Origin: Theristus sp. LFF4_11 | Lineage: Eukaryota > Nematoda > Chromadorea > Monhysterida > Xyalidae | Direction: 5' to 3' | NCBI GenBank assembly: GCA_030248135.1 | Contig: JASANC010002978.1 | Span: 88,217-152,216 of the forward strand | DNA: 64,000 nt | Shown here: positions 60,326 through 64,000 of the stretch, piece after piece | Layout of the letters: every line of letters starts with the position of its first letter | How positions within the stretch are numbered: the first letter of the stretch is position 1 | Made by a program: the position numbers and the translations under genes | The notes under the pieces: generated by a model | The model's database searches: none | What the model was told of the DNA's origin: nothing | Seen by the model: only the letters and a program-made list of their open reading frames with translations

Positions 60326-61972
60326 GAAGTTTACCGTGGATTTTACGCTGTGAACCTGGATAAACAACACACAAGCTGCTCAATTCAGTTTTGAAATGTT
60401 CTCATGAATTGCATAATTAGAATTATACAAATGCTTACAAGTGTACTTTTTAATAACAACGAATTTGGTAACCTTTAATCGTCAGAAATAAAAAATATGC
60501 ACGTCACACCTGAAACAGCCTGGCTAACGTTCATACTGAACCGCTTCAAAATGCCGCTTGGATAAGCGGCAGATTTTGGTTTCATTTGCTCAATAGCATC
60601 TGCAGTGTAGTAACGACGTTCCTGACGGCGATTAGAGACTGAGTTTATTGAATTACCAGTAGACTTCAATCTTGTTGAAGCTGGTTCAATTGAATTGATA
60701 AACTGAGGCGAAGCTTGGGTCGAAACGCTGTCTAAATCCAACGAATTTGTGTCAATATTGTCTGGGTAGGTGTCATTTTGAAATTGAAAGGCTAGTTCTC
60801 CAGCGAGGTCATCTTCAATCATCTTATCAACTGCGTAGGAACCTGAAAACAATTTTCGAATTAAAATTTCGCCCAGCATTCAAGGTTGTGGCTAAGTGAA
60901 TGCAACCAGTTGCAGATAAAAATGTCTATGAAGACAGAAAAAATATGATTGACGTGAAAGCCTTTTAGCACCTCGTAAGTTTAAACAGGGCTGTTTAGTA
61001 AAAGCTTCAAGCATTTTTAAAGATAAGCAGATTGTGAAAAACGGTTTTTTTACCTCCGTTTGGTGCCACATCATCGTGAGTCGGCTGTTCATTATCACTA
61101 TCGTCTTTCAAATTGTTTGTCTCTTCCTGACTTCTCTCTCTGTGTTTCTTTAAAGTATTAGCTCGTTTTGTTGAAGATTTCGGGCGATCCTTCAAAAAAG
61201 CCACAGGACTTGTAATCAAATCACGTAAATCCTTCATAGAAGGGCTTCGTGACCTCGAACGACGCTTGGTGCTTGACACGAACGGAATCGGTTCGGCAAG
61301 CAGTGTTTCATGCGGGAAAACTTGCGAATCACCGTCGAGTGTGGGATACTTTTCAAGACCTGAATAAGGCCTTGGGCTAGGACTTCGACTCATGGCTGCT
61401 GTGATGCAGATATCAGGATTTTGAATGTTTGATTCGATTTGAGCACTAATGTCGTTGCTGGAGCGATGAACTTCGATTGTGCTGTTACTACGGGAACGTC
61501 GATTTAATAGCAACGGCGATGGTGGCACTGACAAGTGACCCGGACGTTCTGCAACCATCTGGGCTAATTTTTCCTCTGAGTGAGGGTGCAATTGTTCGAG
61601 AGCACTGCTTGATTCAACACCTTTAAGTTGATTCCCAGCACATTTATTGGCGGTTGTGTATTCAATGGTATTATCGCTGTCGGTCGGTTTTTGTTGATTT
61701 GAACCGAAGGCCCCAAAATTAATGGTAGAGTGCGATTCAGAAATGTTTGGCTTATGAGTTTGAGCTTTGAGAGAATTTTCATGAGGTGTTTCATTGTAAG
61801 TTTCAAAAAGTTCCAAAATATCTTGTGACTGAGGGCGTGTTTTGTGATGTGGCAATTTCGCCGGTTTTCCTGGAGCCTTTTTATTGATGCCATGTTGTGC
61901 AGGCTGCGTGTTGTTGTAAACATGACCTGCAATAATTGAAAAGCTAAACGCATCTTTTCGTCTGTTGGACAT
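59473..61972 (-). CDS. Large Ser/Pro/Gln-rich low-complexity protein, unrecognised, probably partial
   Basis: Four exons with agreeing phases: 61972 (or acceptor at 61926) to 61054, 60842-60510, 60355-60150, 60047-59473. The first exon is rich in Ser/Arg, with [20 protein letters not shown] and [10 protein letters not shown] patches typical of phosphorylated disordered scaffolds. The second has an acidic start ([12 protein letters not shown]) and ends [18 protein letters not shown]. The third has about 15 consecutive Gln. The fourth has a polyproline run ([17 protein letters not shown]) that could bind SH3, EVH1 or profilin, then [16 protein letters not shown]. The apparent stop at 59469 overlaps a strong donor (gtaagt), so the gene very likely continues to the left; I could not find the next exon. 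I recognise no family and see no globular domain. Confidence 0.62.
60281..60326. repeat. (CAA)n microsatellite in the unrecognised minus-strand gene
   Basis: An uninterrupted TTG/GTT run on the plus strand is read as about 15 Gln codons (CAA) in the third exon. Confidence 0.85.
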
Positions 61973-62180
61973 AATCTATAATACTAAGATAGTAACTGTG
62001 TATGTAAGTAAGTCAGGTCCGTTCCGCTACGTTGATTGGCTATTAAAATTTACAAGTTTGAGCCAATCTTGCTATTTAAGTCATCATCAGCTGAATACTC
62101 ATACTCCATTTTCCAATGACAATGCAAAGTTTAAGTCGTCATTCCACATGACTTTAGTCATCATGATGCCTTTTGCTCAA

Positions 62181-62711
62181 GAGCGACAACCAACAAGCGA
62201 GACAATCGTAAGAATTGCAAGGACTCCATTGTAGACGATGGAGTTTTTTTTCACAAAAAAAAGAGTTTGTAAAACAATCGCTTGCAAGTTAATCGCTCTT
62301 TTCACAAGGTAGACTTTTTATAAAACCGTGTTTACAACGAGTATTTAGAAAATCGTTGCTTTTTCCTTCATTTGTTTTTTTATCACAGAAAATGTGTCAC
62401 TTAGGATAGAAAAGCTACATAACAAAACAAAAGCGACCGTTTTAACGAGCGACAACCAACAAGCGAGACAATCGTAAGAATTGCAAGGACTCCATTGTAG
62501 ACGATGGAGTTTTTTTTCACAATAAAAGAGTTTGTAAAACAATCGCTTGCAAGTTAATCGCTCTTTTCACAAGGTAGACTTTTTATAAAACCGTGTTTAC
62601 AACGAGTATTTAGAAAATCGTTGCTTTTTCCTTCATTTGTTTTTTTATCACAGAAAATGTGTCACTTAGGATAGAAAAGCTACATAACAAAACAAAAGCG
62701 ACCGTTTTACA
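62181..62711. repeat. Tandem duplication, unit 267 bp
   Basis: GCGACAACCAACAAGCGAGA and all following sequence recur exactly 267 bp later with only a few differences, ending in GCGACCGTTTTA. Two copies. Non-coding; it may be the promoter region of the minus-strand gene to the left. Confidence 0.88.
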
Positions 62712-62759
62712 CAATGGGTACTCATAAACGTGTTGCTTTTTGTTGCACTCGATCAAAAA

Positions 62760-63600
62760 GAACTGGCTTGGGTTAGGGTAAGCGGGGAAAAGAAGTAAAC
62801 ATTCAAAACAAAAGCGGGAGCTTTGCTACGGGTATTCAGTAAAATGTTGCTGTTTTGTCATTTCCATTCTATCAAAAATCGTTGGATAAGGTTAGGGTTA
62901 AAGGTAAGAGTAGTAAACATACTACACAAAAGTGGCCGTTTTGCAGCGAATATTCAGAAAAGTTTTGCTTTTTGCGTCATTTAAACTTTAAAAGGTTTGG
63001 CTTAGGTTAGAGTAAGCGGGAAAAAGAAGCAACTTATTAAGACGAAAGTTGGCGTTTTGCAACAATTGTTCAGAAGTGTTGCCTTTTTGACATTTACACT
63101 CTAAAAGGCCTGGCTTAGGTTAGGGTAAGCGGGTAAAAAACCATTACCAAGTCAAAAGCGGGCGCCAATGGGTATTTAAAAAAGTGTTGCCTATTCAGAA
63201 ATGACAGCTGACTGAAACAGATTGCTATTTTTAAACCTGTATCTTAAACTGAAACAAAAACTTAAACCGGTATCAGTTAATTGTTGCTAATCAAACGGCA
63301 TTGTTTTTTTTAATTTTTTGAACAGGAATGGCGATTGAACAACATGTGACGACATTGAAAAGCTAACCAAACAAGATTTATTTTTGAAACTTTGAGCGGG
63401 AATGGCTGTTAATTGTTGCTGATCAAAGGAGATTGTTTTTTTTGATACTTTAAACGGGAAGGACAGTGGAATGCAACTTATTAGCAAAGAATGAAAGGAT
63501 AAATAAGCGACATTGAAAAGCTAATAAATGCGAGAATTGATTTTGATACTTTAATAGGGAATGGCAGTTGTTTGTTGCTGATTAAAAAAGATTGTTTTTC
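62760..63600. repeat. Degenerate tandem repeats with GGTTAGGGTAAGCGGG motif
   Basis: Four units of about 112-120 bp, each with GGCTTGGGTTAGGGTAAGCGG-type sequence and GTGTTGC (62766, 62889, 63000, 63112). They grade into another set around 63290-63600 (TTGTTGCTGATCAAA, TTTTGAT, GGGAATGGC). No coding sequence. Confidence 0.6.
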
Positions 63601-64000
63601 ATATTTTGAATGGCAGTGCAGTTATGATTGTTAGATATTTGTTATTTCTTATGTATCGCTTTGATGCTGAAACAGCGAAAACCAAACCACACAATAATTA
63701 GTGTTATGGTGAGTAAATCAGGTTACGATTGAATCGACAGCAATAAAATCAGTAAAAGCATGTTGCTTGACAAAAAACATGGCTTAAACAACAAAAAATT
63801 CTGTGATTTTCAAAAAAAGTAGAAGCGTGATTTTCAAAAAAAGTAGAAGCAATGACGGATACGATTGCTTTAAAAGTGAGCGATCATTTCTGTGGTAAAT
63901 CAACAACAGTCGGTTAAAGCAGCTCAAAATCAAAATGCAATGCATTTTGAGTCCGCGTCGTGGGCAAGGTCACAAGGGAAAACCAACTCAAAAATAATAG

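Overview
The window is nuclear DNA of an animal, most likely an invertebrate bilaterian. It has no operons and no bacterial signals. Coding sequence is cut into many short exons with GT-AG introns, mostly 48-120 nt, and the recognisable proteins are animal families: the sigma-1 receptor, a Bsx/bsh homeodomain, a two-pore potassium channel, an F-BAR protein, Nup85 and Vps35. Acceptor-like signals shortly before several start codons would fit spliced-leader trans-splicing, as in nematodes and some other invertebrates, but no leader was seen and I do not name a species.

Layout. 1-10.8 kb is a dense transposon nest preceded by a tRNA-derived SINE. 10.8-13.4 kb (+) is a seven-exon sigma-1 receptor gene. 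15.7-16.5 kb is a TA-flanked foldback element. 16.7-21.8 kb (-) is a bsh/Bsx homeobox gene whose 4-kb intron holds a small secreted-protein gene on the other strand (18.5-19.0 kb, +). 23.7-25.8 kb (+) is an F-BAR gene and 26.3-28.5 kb (+) a two-pore K+ channel gene. 28.9-34.9 kb is a second transposon nest with GC-rich foldback arms and minisatellites. 35.3-40.4 kb (+) is NUP85 and 40.8-46.1 kb (-) is VPS35, arranged tail to tail. 46.3-52.7 kb is a third transposon nest. 53.1-54.2 kb is a long inverted repeat beside a possible MADF-like open frame. 54.3-56.0 kb is a satellite of about 148 bp. 59.5-62.0 kb (-) is a large, low-complexity Ser/Pro/Gln-rich gene that I do not recognise and that probably continues past 59.47 kb. 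62.2-63.6 kb is tandemly repeated non-coding DNA.

The genes do not form a pathway: ER chaperone/receptor, neural transcription factor, membrane-curvature protein, K+ leak channel, nuclear pore and retromer. The most unusual parts are two. The sigma-1 receptor has cysteine at both positions that are acidic ligand-site residues (Asp126 and Glu172) in the human protein. The transposon nests are built from at least seven unrelated-looking short families, nearly all flanked by perfect 8-bp target duplications (hAT-type) and inserted into one another up to four deep. Two of these families have terminal repeats that resemble telomeric repeats.

All exon coordinates were worked out by hand from splice signals, reading phase and remembered family alignments. 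No search or gene-prediction run was possible.
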